Part shown: piece by piece, positions 1 through 7,170 of the stretch | How positions within the stretch are numbered: position 1 is the stretch's first letter | Layout: every line of letters begins with the position of its first letter | Origin: Microscillaceae bacterium | GTDB taxonomy: Bacteria > Bacteroidota > Bacteroidia > Cytophagales > Microscillaceae | Direction: 5' to 3' | Assembly: GCA_003483885.1 (NCBI GenBank) | Contig: DMXI01000084.1 | Coordinates: 1 to 20,995, forward strand | Length of the DNA stretch: 20,995 nucleotides | Made by a program: the position numbers and the translations under genes | The notes under the pieces: model-generated | What the model was told of the DNA's origin: nothing | The model's input: the letters and a program-made list of their open reading frames with translations, nothing else | The model's database searches: none

Positions 1-1044
1 TTGCACAAAGATCAGGCTTGGGTATACACTGCAAACTTGGCTTATGGCGTAACCGCTACTCGTGACCCTCAGACTGCTACCACCGATGTATTGACGTATG
101 CCGATATGGTAGAAGCAGGCGAAATGATGGGGCCACGTGTTTATTCTACGGGACCAGGAGTTGGTTTTTGGGCTTATAATATCAAAAGTTTGGCGCACGC
201 CAAAAAGGTATTGAAGCAGTACAGCAAATACTACAACACCAAAACCATTAAAATGTATTTGACTGGAAATCGTCAGCAACGCCAGTGGATTATTATGGCA
301 GCCAAAGAGCAAAAGTTGATGCCTACTACTGAGGGTGGTCTTGATTTTAAACTAAATATGACCCAGTTGATTGATGGCTATCCAGGTCATGAGCACTCGT
401 TGCCAATTTATCCTATTTATAAGGATGTAACCAAGGCCATTGCTGAATCTAAAATGGCGGTAACTCCTACCCTTTTGGTGGCTTATGGTGGCCCTTGGGC
501 AGAAAACTATTTCTATGCTACCGAAAAACCCTATAAGGATAAAAAACTGCAAACTTTTACCCCTTATGATGAATTGGCAGGTAAGTCTCGTCGTCGTAGA
601 TTTTGGTCTATGGAAGAAGAGCACGTATTCCCAAAACATGCCGAGTTCATCAAAGATTTGGTAAAAGAAGGTGGTTTGTCAGGGGTTGGAAGCCACGGCC
701 AGTTGCAAGGTTTGGGTTACCACTGGGAGCTTTGGGCAATGCAAGCAGGTGGTATGAACAACCACGATGCTTTGAGAGTAGCTACCATATTAGGCGCTAC
801 AGCTATTGGCTTAGACAAAGACTTGGGATCAATTGAGAAAGGTAAATTGGCCGATCTAGTGATTATGGACAAAAACCCTTTGAGCAATATCCGTAATACC
901 AACACCATAAAAATGGTGATGAAAAATGGTAGACTATACGATGGCAATACTTTGGATGAAGTATTTCCAAACAAGCGTAAAGCGCGTAGTGTAGGTTTTG
1001 TCAAGCAAGTACCTCAAAATGTACCTGGTCTAAAGAAAAAATAA
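1..1044 (+). CDS. Amidohydrolase family protein, C-terminal part (5' end outside window)
   Basis: This is the 3' portion of a metal-dependent hydrolase of the amidohydrolase superfamily (imidazolonepropionase-like branch). The reading frame is open at the window edge, so the true start lies upstream and the first TTG should not be taken as the start. Visible motifs, counted from the window edge, are GHEH near residues 129-132, a GSHGQLQGLGYHWELW block starting near residue 230, and the typical C-terminal barrel-exit and beta-sandwich segment (GSIEKGKLADLVIMDKNPL, then a VMKNGRLYDG strand). The SHGQ-QGLG-HWE block is, as I recall it, typical of the long periplasmic members that carry an N-terminal TolB-like WD40 propeller; the missing half may encode that propeller. 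Substrate is unknown; peptidase or prolidase-like activity is often proposed for this branch. Two hairpins follow the stop codon, so it probably ends its transcription unit. Confidence 0.85.
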   Translation: MHKDQAWVYTANLAYGVTATRDPQTATTDVLTYADMVEAGEMMGPRVYSTGPGVGFWAYNIKSLAHAKKVLKQYSKYYNTKTIKMYLTGNRQQRQWIIMAAKEQKLMPTTEGGLDFKLNMTQLIDGYPGHEHSLPIYPIYKDVTKAIAESKMAVTPTLLVAYGGPWAENYFYATEKPYKDKKLQTFTPYDELAGKSRRRRFWSMEEEHVFPKHAEFIKDLVKEGGLSGVGSHGQLQGLGYHWELWAMQAGGMNNHDALRVATILGATAIGLDKDLGSIEKGKLADLVIMDKNPLSNIRNTNTIKMVMKNGRLYDGNTLDEVFPNKRKARSVGFVKQVPQNVPGLKKK

Positions 1045-1048
1045 GATT

Positions 1049-1164
1049 AATAGATAAGGATAACCCTTTGTATTTATGCGCCGTTGGTTGTGTCCTCACA
1101 GCCAACTTTAGCTAAAATGTCCAGTAAGATGGATCAATAGATAAGGATAGTCCTTTGCATTTAT
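1049..1164 (+). repeat. 29-bp direct repeat pair flanking a hairpin
   Basis: The copies lie at 1049-1077 and 1136-1164, 87 bases apart, and match at 26 of 29 positions. Each begins AATAGATAAGGATA and ends ATTTAT. Each contains a small self-complementary core; the second copy reads AAGGA-TAG-TCCTT. The segment between them holds the hairpin at 1083-1106. The arrangement suggests a local duplication. Confidence 0.7.
1083..1106 (+). terminator. Hairpin behind the amidohydrolase gene, terminator or RNA-end stabiliser
   Basis: Arms GTTGGTTGTG and CACAGCCAAC pair over ten positions around a TCCT tetraloop. The single imperfection is a G-U wobble in plus-strand RNA. It begins 39 bases after the stop codon. 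The following tract is only TTTA, so it is a weak intrinsic terminator by sequence and may mainly protect the mRNA end. Confidence 0.45.
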
Positions 1165-1187
1165 CCAATATTTTCACTTTATCAAGT

Positions 1188-1220
1188 AAAGCGTAGCTCT
1201 CCAAAGGGCTGCGCTTTTTT
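1188..1220 (+). terminator. Rho-independent terminator
   Basis: Arms AAAGCGTAGC and GCTGCGCTTT pair over ten positions with one G-U wobble and a ten-base loop. A run of six T (1215-1220) follows. It closes the amidohydrolase transcription unit before gapN. Confidence 0.75.
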
Positions 1221-1517
1221 ATTTTGCTCAACAAAACAGGTTCATATAGATATCAAACCCATATTTTGTTGGACATTTGCTAAGTCATACCATTTTTTAT
1301 TTTAGGATTATTCTTATTTGCAGAATTTCGCTACAGCAGAGAAAAAACAAAAACATCCTTTATATTGTACAATAATTACGATTTTAATTAAAAATATTCA
1401 ATAAAGAACAATCCAATGTTTTGATTTTATTGCAAAAAACAACTCTTTGATTGTGAAATTTTAAGAGTACAGACAAATGTGCTCTCAGTCAACAACACTC
1501 AATACACAGTCACTCGT

Positions 1518-3155
1518 ATGAAAACACCTAATACAATTCCTGCGCCCGAGATTTTTCCAGCAGAGCAAGACATTCCTACCAAATATCAAATCCACGAGTT
1601 TATTGAGCAACGTGAGTACCTAGTTAATGGGGAACTTCGCCAATGGGAAGGCCCTATGAACCAAGTGCTTTCTCCAGTTTGCATAAAAACTAATGAGGGT
1701 TTTCAACAAAAAGTAATTGGTAGCAGTCCACTGCTTACCTCTAAGGAATCGCTGGAAGCTTTAGAGGCTGCCAAAGAAGCTTATAACAATGGACAAGGAT
1801 TTTGGCCTACACTCAAAGTAAAGGAGCGCATCCAATACATGGAGATTTTTGTAGACGAAATGCTCAAGCAAAGAGATGAGGTAATCAAGTTGTTGATGTG
1901 GGAAATTGGCAAAACCCTGGCAGATTCTGCTAAAGAGTTTGACCGTACTGTTACCTACATCAAAGACACCATCCATGCTTTGAAAGAGCTAGATCGTCGT
2001 TCTTCTAAATTTGAGATAGAGAGCGGAGTTATTGCCCAAATCCGCCGGGTACCTTTGGGAGTCACTCTTTGTATGGGACCTTACAACTATCCCCTGAACG
2101 AAACCTTTACTACCTTAATTCCTGCGTTGATTATGGGAAATACGGTAGTGTTTAAACCCGCCAAATACGGGGTATTGTTGATTAGACCTTTATTAGAAGC
2201 TTTTAAAAACAGTTTCCCCAAAGGGGTAATCAATATTATTTATGGTCGAGGTCGTGCTACTGTAGGTGCCTTGATGGAAACCGGTAAGTTAGACGCCTTT
2301 GCTTTTATTGGAACCAACAAAGGAGCCAATGACCTAAAAAAAATGCACCCGAAGCCTCACAAGTTACGCTCAGTATTGGGATTGGATGCTAAAAATCCAG
2401 GTATTGTATTGCCTGATGCCAATATGGAAAATGCAGTGGCAGAATGTGTAACTGGAAGTCTTTCATATAATGGGCAACGTTGTACGGCGCTTAAGATTTT
2501 GTTTGTGCACCGATCGATTGTAGACGAGTTCTTAGAAAAATTCACGGAAGCGATTGACCAACTAAAGGCAGGGATGCCTTGGGAAGAGGGCGTAAAGTTG
2601 ACTCCTTTGCCTGAGCCTGGAAAAACGGATTACTTGACTGATCTTGTAAAAGATGCAGAAGCATACGGAGCCAAGGTGGTAAATGCTGAAAATGGCGGAG
2701 GCGAAATCCACGAGACTTACTTCCACCCTGCAGTGCTTTACCCAGTAACTGCCGAAATGAAAGTGTATCGTGAGGAGCAGTTTGGCCCGGTTGTACCCGT
2801 GGTAGCTTACGATGACGTGGAAGAAGTGGTAGACTATGTGGTAAGCTCTAACTTTGGACAGCAAGCCAGTATTTTTGGCCGCGACTCTAAAAAGATTGCG
2901 GCTTTGGTAGACGAATTGTATCACCAAGTGAGTAGAATCAACATCAACGCCCAATGTCAGCGTGGACCAGATGTGTTCCCATTCAATGGACGTAAAGACT
3001 CGGCGGAAGGTACGCTTTCAGTATCGGATGCTTTGCGCGTGTTTTCTATTCGTACCATTGTGGCTACCAAAGACAAAGAAAGTAACAAAGAAATTATTCG
3101 TAGCATTGTACGTGATGGCGATTCCAGCTTTTTGCGTACAGATTATATTCTATAA
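1518..3155 (+). CDS. gapN: NADP-dependent glyceraldehyde-3-phosphate dehydrogenase-like aldehyde dehydrogenase (GapN type)
   Basis: This is a 545-residue aldehyde dehydrogenase superfamily enzyme resembling non-phosphorylating GAPDH, which oxidises glyceraldehyde-3-phosphate directly to 3-phosphoglycerate with NADP. Visible elements are the oxyanion Asn in MGPYNYPL (N190), the cofactor-site Lys in VFKPAKYG (K213), the catalytic Cys in YNGQRCTAL (C322) and EQFGP (E420). The position 34 residues before the Cys, where the general-base Glu of the usual ELGG motif sits, is Gly288 in SVLGLDAKNPG. I chose ATG 1518; an in-frame GTG at 1479 would add 13 residues that do not look like the family. It stands alone and ends in a terminator. 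Family assignment is firm; the exact substrate is inferred from resemblance. Confidence 0.85.
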   Translation: MKTPNTIPAPEIFPAEQDIPTKYQIHEFIEQREYLVNGELRQWEGPMNQVLSPVCIKTNEGFQQKVIGSSPLLTSKESLEALEAAKEAYNNGQGFWPTLKVKERIQYMEIFVDEMLKQRDEVIKLLMWEIGKTLADSAKEFDRTVTYIKDTIHALKELDRRSSKFEIESGVIAQIRRVPLGVTLCMGPYNYPLNETFTTLIPALIMGNTVVFKPAKYGVLLIRPLLEAFKNSFPKGVINIIYGRGRATVGALMETGKLDAFAFIGTNKGANDLKKMHPKPHKLRSVLGLDAKNPGIVLPDANMENAVAECVTGSLSYNGQRCTALKILFVHRSIVDEFLEKFTEAIDQLKAGMPWEEGVKLTPLPEPGKTDYLTDLVKDAEAYGAKVVNAENGGGEIHETYFHPAVLYPVTAEMKVYREEQFGPVVPVVAYDDVEEVVDYVVSSNFGQQASIFGRDSKKIAALVDELYHQVSRININAQCQRGPDVFPFNGRKDSAEGTLSVSDALRVFSIRTIVATKDKESNKEIIRSIVRDGDSSFLRTDYIL

Positions 3156-3193
3156 TTTTTCTGATCAAGTACCAAATCTAAATTCAAATACTG

Positions 3194-3226
3194 AAACACT
3201 GGGGAATATTTTCTTCAGTGTTTTTT
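3194..3226 (+). terminator. Rho-independent terminator of gapN
   Basis: Arms AAACACTG and CAGTGTTT are perfectly complementary around a 14-base loop and run into six T (3221-3226). The structure begins 39 bases after the gapN stop. Confidence 0.75.
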
Positions 3227-3580
3227 ATGTTCAGACAGCACACGAGAGGATGACGTGGGCCAGCAAAGATAAAGTTTATCAAAAAGACGACACAGGCCCT
3301 GATGACTTGCTTGCCAAATCGTAACCTGCACTGAACCTTGAAAATATTAATATTCATAAGTTTGTTGAGAAATTACCAGGCTTAAATACCTGTCATACCC
3401 TTCCAAAATTGGACTTTATCTACCCGACACTTCTTATTTGCTTATACTAATTTGGAATACACTTATGCTATTTTGGAATACAAGCTTAAGTAAGTGCAAA
3501 AATGGTTATCTAGCGTTTTTATGGCTGGTAGAACTCCTCTTAGATTCTCCTGCCTCCTACAATGAATTATATGCTACACT
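3227..3580. other. Leader region of the lanB gene
   Basis: No firm gene is seen. The region contains a 21-bp tandem repeat (separate entry). It also holds two short plus-strand frames: one of 24 codons at 3250-3324, and one of 39 codons at 3465-3584 whose TGA overlaps the lanB ATG as ATGA. Neither has recognisable protein character. No exact TAnnTTTG box was found. The operon promoter probably lies here, near the tandem repeat. Confidence 0.5.
3441..3482 (+). promoter_or_regulatory. 21-bp tandem repeat upstream of lanB, candidate activator site
   Basis: Two adjacent 21-bp units (3441-3461 and 3462-3482) match at 19 of 21 positions. Both carry the identical 11-mer TTTGGAATACA preceded by CTTAT. 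The half-site period is therefore exactly 21 bp, two helical turns. That spacing is the one known for LytTR-type (AgrA/AlgR) response regulators, which bind short direct repeats about 21-22 bp apart. The repeat lies 99 bases before the lanB start. That it is an operator, and which protein binds, is inference. Confidence 0.5.
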
Positions 3581-6571
3581 ATGAACGATTCATATAATAT
3601 TGCACTAGAAGATTTTGGCTGGCAAGTACTCCGCACACCCTTATACCCTGCTACTGTGGTAAATCAAGCTCATTTTTTCAAAATATTGAAAACCGACTTG
3701 TTTCAGCAAGCCATTTATCTCTCTTCCCGAAGTTTATATAGCTCTCTTAAAAAATTACTCCAAGATCAACTTTCCGATAAGGAGAAAAAACGGGTGACAC
3801 AGTCGTTGTTTTCTTATTTTTTACGGTCATCGTATCGGTGTACTCCTTTTGGGCTCATGGCAGGATTGGCTTTGGGCCATATTACTGATCATACCCAAAT
3901 AGTACTTGGAGAAATGAGTCGTCATAACAAAATAGATGCAGAGGTTTTGTATTTATTACGTGAGACACTATCGCCTTCTCAAGGCAGGCTTTATCACCCC
4001 AACCCTACGCTGTATCAGTACGACGCCCACACCCAACGTTATTTTTATCGAGAGGTTCAACATCACCTTAAGCGAGGTTACAGTTATCAATTTCAATATT
4101 CATCAGTCGAGGCCAATGAATATCTAGCTCTTTTATGTCAAGATACTTCTGCTCGTTCTCTGGAGGCCTACGTACAACAATTGATTGGCGAAGACATAGA
4201 TCCTGAAAGCGCTACCGAGTTTGTACAAGATTTGATAGAGGCTGGACTGCTCCAGGAGAGTTTTCAAATATCCCCAGTAGGAAAAGAACTGCAGCAAAGA
4301 ATACTTTCAGACACTTCAAGTAGTAAGGTTTTATTGAACAATGTCGAGCAAGCTATACAGGTAACTGATTATCAAACCATTGAAAAAACCATTACCAGCA
4401 TAAGCTCTCCCCAAATACCTGATACAGACAATTACATCCGGCACTTTTTGCACGTAGATGCAGAAAGAAATGTGGCCCATAATAGCTTGAATAAGGCTCA
4501 GGTTACTAAAATCACCCAAGTCGTTCAAACCCTTCATCAGGTCATTCCTGCTCGGTTCAATCCATCGCTTACCCAGTTTCGGGAAGAGTTTAACCAGCGA
4601 TACGAAAACCAACAAGTGCCTTTGATGGCGTTGATCGACCCCGAAAATGGTATTTTATATCCCAGTGGAAATGCCTTGAAACAGCCTTATATTTTCAATA
4701 ATTTAGGTTTTCCTCAAACCTCACAACCTACCAGATTGGCATTAGATGAATGGCAAAACTTCTTATTTAGAACCTATTCTCAATCACTTTTGGGCAACAA
4801 AATAGTAAAGTTATCCAGCAAAGGGCTATTAGATACTTTTGGCAGCATAAACGCTGATCACTCTCATTACCCGGAAACTTTGGGGGCCTTGGTGTCGGTG
4901 CTTGGCAAGGACAAAATTCAGTTGAAAAACGCCCACTTGGGAGCAGGTACTTATCTGGGGCGCTTTGCTTTGACAAACTCAGCTTTGGAGCAAGCTGTGC
5001 AACAAATTACGAAGTATGAACAAAGTACCAACCCAGAGGTGATGTATGCCGAAATCGTACATGCCCCCGCCCATCCCAAGACTTACAATATTTTGAATCG
5101 GCCTTCCAATATCAGGAATTATAAACTGGTGCTTTTTGCTGATCCGAACCTCTACCCTGATGAGGAAGTTATTTTGCCCAAAGATTTAGCAGTGAGTGTT
5201 GCTTTTGATGAAATTGTGCTTCATCATGTCCTCACGGGCAAAAGGGTGATACCATTTCTTACCACCGCTCATAATCAACGAGGAAGCAATTTTCCAGCTT
5301 ACAATTTTCTTTGCGATTTGGCTTATCAACGTACGTATGTGGGCAATTGGAACTGGGGCGCACTTGGCCGTTGTGTGTTTTTACCCAGGGTTGAGATTGA
5401 CGAGGTAGTAGTAGCCCCCGCCATCTGGAAAGTAAAACGAGTCAAAGATTTAGCTGCTTTGGGAGTTCCTGAACGATTTTGGTTGACTATGGGAGATCGC
5501 AAACTTATGATCGACCAAAATTGTGCATTATCCAGGCAAATTTTACAGGACAAACTCGGCCAAGGTAATCAGGAAGTAAGCATTGAAGAATATTTGTTTG
5601 AAGACTATGTAGTAAAGGACGTACTAGGGCAAGGGTATACCAACGAAATGGTGGTTCCATTGAAGGTAACCAATCCAAGAAAACTCAAGGTTGACTTTAA
5701 GCATCAGCCTTCATGTAAGCACTTTTTGGGTGGTTCCTGGGTATATTTCAAAATCTATTGTGGGGCATTTACTTCAGATGAACTATTAAAAACCCATATT
5801 CCCAACATCATTGCCAAACTTGGTGCTAACGTAGATCAATGGTTTTTTATTAGATACAAAGATCACCAAGGTGCCCATTTAAGAATCCGTATAAAGTTGC
5901 AACGACTCACTTCTGATGTATTTACTGTTATTCATTCTGCTCTTGAACATCATCTACAAAAAGGCCTCATCAGCATCCATTTTGACACCTACGAACCAGA
6001 AGTGCTTCGTTACGGAGGTTTGCAAGTGCTAGAGATTTGCGAAGTCATTTTTTGGGAAGATAGCAAGACCCTCATTCAAGTGTTGCGGCTGTTAGAGCAA
6101 GATAAAGATCAGGAGGAAGAGGAGTATCTGATCTGTCTGGCTATGAAAAATATAGATTATTGGCTTCAGGACTTTGGTCTTTCACTTGACCAAAGGCTCA
6201 CGTTTGCTACTCAAGTTGCCCAGGGATTTGCTCAGGAATTTAAAGCAAGTAATCATTTCAAGAAGAGACTCAATAAGGCTTACCGGGATTATCAGAAAAA
6301 AACAACCGACTTGGGTGACATTTACGAACACCTCTTTCGAGAAAGATCGAAAAACCTGCAGCCACTTATCCAACAAATCAAAGTATTGACTGCAGCAGAA
6401 AGAAATGAAGTTACACTGCCACAACTCCTAAATAGCCTTATTCATATGAGTTTAAACCGACTGTTCAAGCAACTCCCCAGACAACAGGAATATATTACCT
6501 GGGATTTTTTAATGCAATTTTATAAAACAGCGATGTATAAAAACAAGGCTAAAAAAAACAAGCAAGTATAG
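3581..6571 (+). CDS. lanB: Class I lantibiotic dehydratase (LanB) with fused SpaB C-terminal elimination domain
   Basis: At 996 residues this is a full-length LanB. These cytosolic enzymes use glutamyl-tRNA to glutamylate Ser/Thr of a precursor peptide and then eliminate glutamate to give dehydroalanine or dehydrobutyrine. The N-terminal dehydratase domain (about 1-690) shows RTP at 18-20, the family signature YFLRSSYRCTPFGL around residues 78-92, and the TTAHNQ block (H564, N565). The C-terminal thiopeptide-type/SpaB domain (about 710-985) shows GGSWVYFKIY near W720, WFFIRY from W754, and DTYEPEVLRYGG with R810-G813. Both halves are present in one chain, unlike the split LanBs of some Bacteroidota. 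The only substrate candidate nearby is the convergent precursor at 6912-7112. No cyclase or transporter follows. The start ATG has no Shine-Dalgarno and overlaps the stop of a short upstream frame. The last residues are Lys-rich. Confidence 0.93.
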   Translation: MNDSYNIALEDFGWQVLRTPLYPATVVNQAHFFKILKTDLFQQAIYLSSRSLYSSLKKLLQDQLSDKEKKRVTQSLFSYFLRSSYRCTPFGLMAGLALGHITDHTQIVLGEMSRHNKIDAEVLYLLRETLSPSQGRLYHPNPTLYQYDAHTQRYFYREVQHHLKRGYSYQFQYSSVEANEYLALLCQDTSARSLEAYVQQLIGEDIDPESATEFVQDLIEAGLLQESFQISPVGKELQQRILSDTSSSKVLLNNVEQAIQVTDYQTIEKTITSISSPQIPDTDNYIRHFLHVDAERNVAHNSLNKAQVTKITQVVQTLHQVIPARFNPSLTQFREEFNQRYENQQVPLMALIDPENGILYPSGNALKQPYIFNNLGFPQTSQPTRLALDEWQNFLFRTYSQSLLGNKIVKLSSKGLLDTFGSINADHSHYPETLGALVSVLGKDKIQLKNAHLGAGTYLGRFALTNSALEQAVQQITKYEQSTNPEVMYAEIVHAPAHPKTYNILNRPSNIRNYKLVLFADPNLYPDEEVILPKDLAVSVAFDEIVLHHVLTGKRVIPFLTTAHNQRGSNFPAYNFLCDLAYQRTYVGNWNWGALGRCVFLPRVEIDEVVVAPAIWKVKRVKDLAALGVPERFWLTMGDRKLMIDQNCALSRQILQDKLGQGNQEVSIEEYLFEDYVVKDVLGQGYTNEMVVPLKVTNPRKLKVDFKHQPSCKHFLGGSWVYFKIYCGAFTSDELLKTHIPNIIAKLGANVDQWFFIRYKDHQGAHLRIRIKLQRLTSDVFTVIHSALEHHLQKGLISIHFDTYEPEVLRYGGLQVLEICEVIFWEDSKTLIQVLRLLEQDKDQEEEEYLICLAMKNIDYWLQDFGLSLDQRLTFATQVAQGFAQEFKASNHFKKRLNKAYRDYQKKTTDLGDIYEHLFRERSKNLQPLIQQIKVLTAAERNEVTLPQLLNSLIHMSLNRLFKQLPRQQEYITWDFLMQFYKTAMYKNKAKKNKQV

Positions 6572-6591
6572 CAACAAAACGCTCTGTATGA

Positions 6592-6723
6592 AATCAATAT
6601 GAGGCTTGGATTGAACAGATTTCTTTTACCGACAATGCACCTCCTGATTGCCAGATGCTTGAGGTTTTTGAGTCATCAAGCATATTTGATTACGTTCGCA
6701 TAATCAATGGAGTACTCTCTTGA
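6592..6723 (+). pseudogene. Remnant of a second sensor-kinase gene (C-terminal tail)
   Basis: In this frame, 24 residues encoded at 6601-6672 align without gaps to the last 24 residues of the kinase at 7663-10974. They match at 14 of 24 positions, including the blocks EAWIE, FTD, QML and FE. Nucleotide identity over these 72 bases is 47 of 72, with many third-codon differences, so the copy was once translated. The frame is closed by TGA at 6589, has no start codon for a kinase, and lacks the terminal stop after FE, running on to TGA at 6721. It begins about 20 bases behind lanB. I read it as the scar of a kinase paralogue once located beside lanB. Confidence 0.55.
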
Positions 6724-6792
6724 TGTAATTTTGCAAAACACAAGTATCTGGACGCCAGATAAAACAGCACAGGAAACACCCACTAAAGTAAG

Positions 6793-6830
6793 TAACCAGA
6801 CATTTAAAAGTTTAATTAAATATCTGGTTA
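6793..6830 (-). terminator. Long hairpin in the 3' region of the precursor transcript
   Basis: Arms of 15 bases (6793-6807 and 6816-6830, starting TAACCAGA and ending TCTGGTTA) flank an 8-base loop. One position is a mismatch in plus-strand RNA but becomes a G-U pair in minus-strand RNA, so the full 15-bp stem forms only in the transcript of the precursor gene. It begins 81 bases behind the precursor stop. No T run follows on the minus strand, so it is more likely an mRNA-end stabiliser than a classical intrinsic terminator. Confidence 0.5.
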
Positions 6831-6911
6831 TCATAAATGGTATAGTTTATAGCAGTCTATTGCTATTTTTCTTTGGAAGCAAGTAAGAAACGTACCGCTT
6901 TGAATGGTAAA

Positions 6912-7112
6912 TTACCCAAAATCATCACCAGCACCAGTACAATTGGTAGGACAGCTCTCATCAGTAATTACACAGGGAGGTGCTGTTGAGTCTAGTACAC
7001 TGCTTGTAGTAGTAGTGACGGAGGGGTTGTTACCTCCTAAGGCCGATCTCATTTGCTCATCGCTTAATTTGCCTAATTTCTTAACTTTAAGTTTTTTGAC
7101 TTTCTTTTTCAT
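6912..7112 (-). CDS. RiPP (class I lanthipeptide-type) precursor peptide with double-glycine leader
   Basis: This 66-residue peptide is the likely LanB substrate. The leader, residues 1-27, begins MKKKVKKLKVKKLGKLSDEQ and ends SALGG, a double-glycine cleavage motif. Lys-rich leaders of this form are typical of Bacteroidota natural-product precursors. The predicted core, residues 28-66, has 13 Ser/Thr including the run TTTTSS (33-38), and three Cys at 47, 54 and 58. Plausible rings would join S42 or T43 to C47, T50 to C54, and S53 to C58. The core ends in an acidic, Gly-rich tail (GAGDDFG). It is transcribed toward lanB from its own promoter and has an inverted repeat at that promoter. Without a LanC nearby, the product could be a dehydrated linear peptide or be cyclised by an enzyme encoded elsewhere. 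The call as a precursor is strong; the final chemistry is inference. Confidence 0.8.
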   Translation of the reverse strand: MKKKVKKLKVKKLGKLSDEQMRSALGGNNPSVTTTTSSVLDSTAPPCVITDESCPTNCTGAGDDFG

Positions 7113-7143
7113 ATTTTTTATAAATTATTTCTTGTACTTTTCT

Positions 7144-7151
7144 CAAAATTA
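7144..7151 (-). promoter_or_regulatory. Bacteroidota-type -7 box of the precursor promoter
   Basis: The minus strand reads TAATTTTG, an exact match to TAnnTTTG, starting 39 bases ahead of the precursor ATG. That predicts a short leader of roughly 25 bases. I do not see a good TTTG/TTG -33 element at the expected distance, so the promoter may need an activator. The 5' leader is AT-rich and lacks a Shine-Dalgarno. Confidence 0.45.
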
Positions 7152-7170
7152 ACTATGATATTAGTTAATT
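7147..7170. promoter_or_regulatory. Perfect 9-bp inverted repeat overlapping the precursor promoter
   Basis: Arms AATTAACTA (7147-7155) and TAGTTAATT (7162-7170) are perfectly complementary across a 6-bp spacer. The site overlaps the -7 box at 7144-7151 and extends upstream of it, the usual position for a repressor or switch operator. The cognate protein is unknown. Confidence 0.5.

Larger units (their letters stand above)
1045..1517. other. Intergenic region between amidohydrolase and gapN
   Basis: No credible gene is seen here. The first 175 bases hold a duplicated 29-base segment flanking a strong hairpin and then a second T-tailed hairpin (separate entries). The remainder, about 1221-1517, is AT-rich leader DNA for gapN. 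I see no exact TAnnTTTG box and no Shine-Dalgarno sequence in it. Confidence 0.6.
6572..6911. other. Intergenic region between convergent lanB and precursor gene
   Basis: It contains the kinase remnant at 6592-6723, a perfect small hairpin at 6745-6761 (arms TATCTGG and CCAGATA, loop ACG), and the long hairpin at 6793-6830, which reuses the same TCTGG/CCAGA core. A 6-bp hairpin at 6849-6866 (arms ATAGCA and TGCTAT) runs into TTTT on the plus strand. No intact gene is seen. The hairpins probably end or protect the two converging transcripts. Confidence 0.5.

Noticed and set aside
2562..2954. 130-residue minus-strand frame inside gapN
   Set aside because: It overlaps the catalytic part of a clear aldehyde dehydrogenase and shows no domain or motif; a coding shadow.
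3250..3324. 24-codon frame after the gapN terminator as a second precursor peptide
   Set aside because: It has no Lys-rich leader, no GG motif and no Cys, and it lies directly behind a strong terminator. Chance frame or unidentifiable remnant.
6904..7152. 82-residue plus-strand frame opposite the precursor
   Set aside because: It is the antisense shadow of the precursor gene. Its hydrophobic end comes from the complement of the Lys-rich leader.
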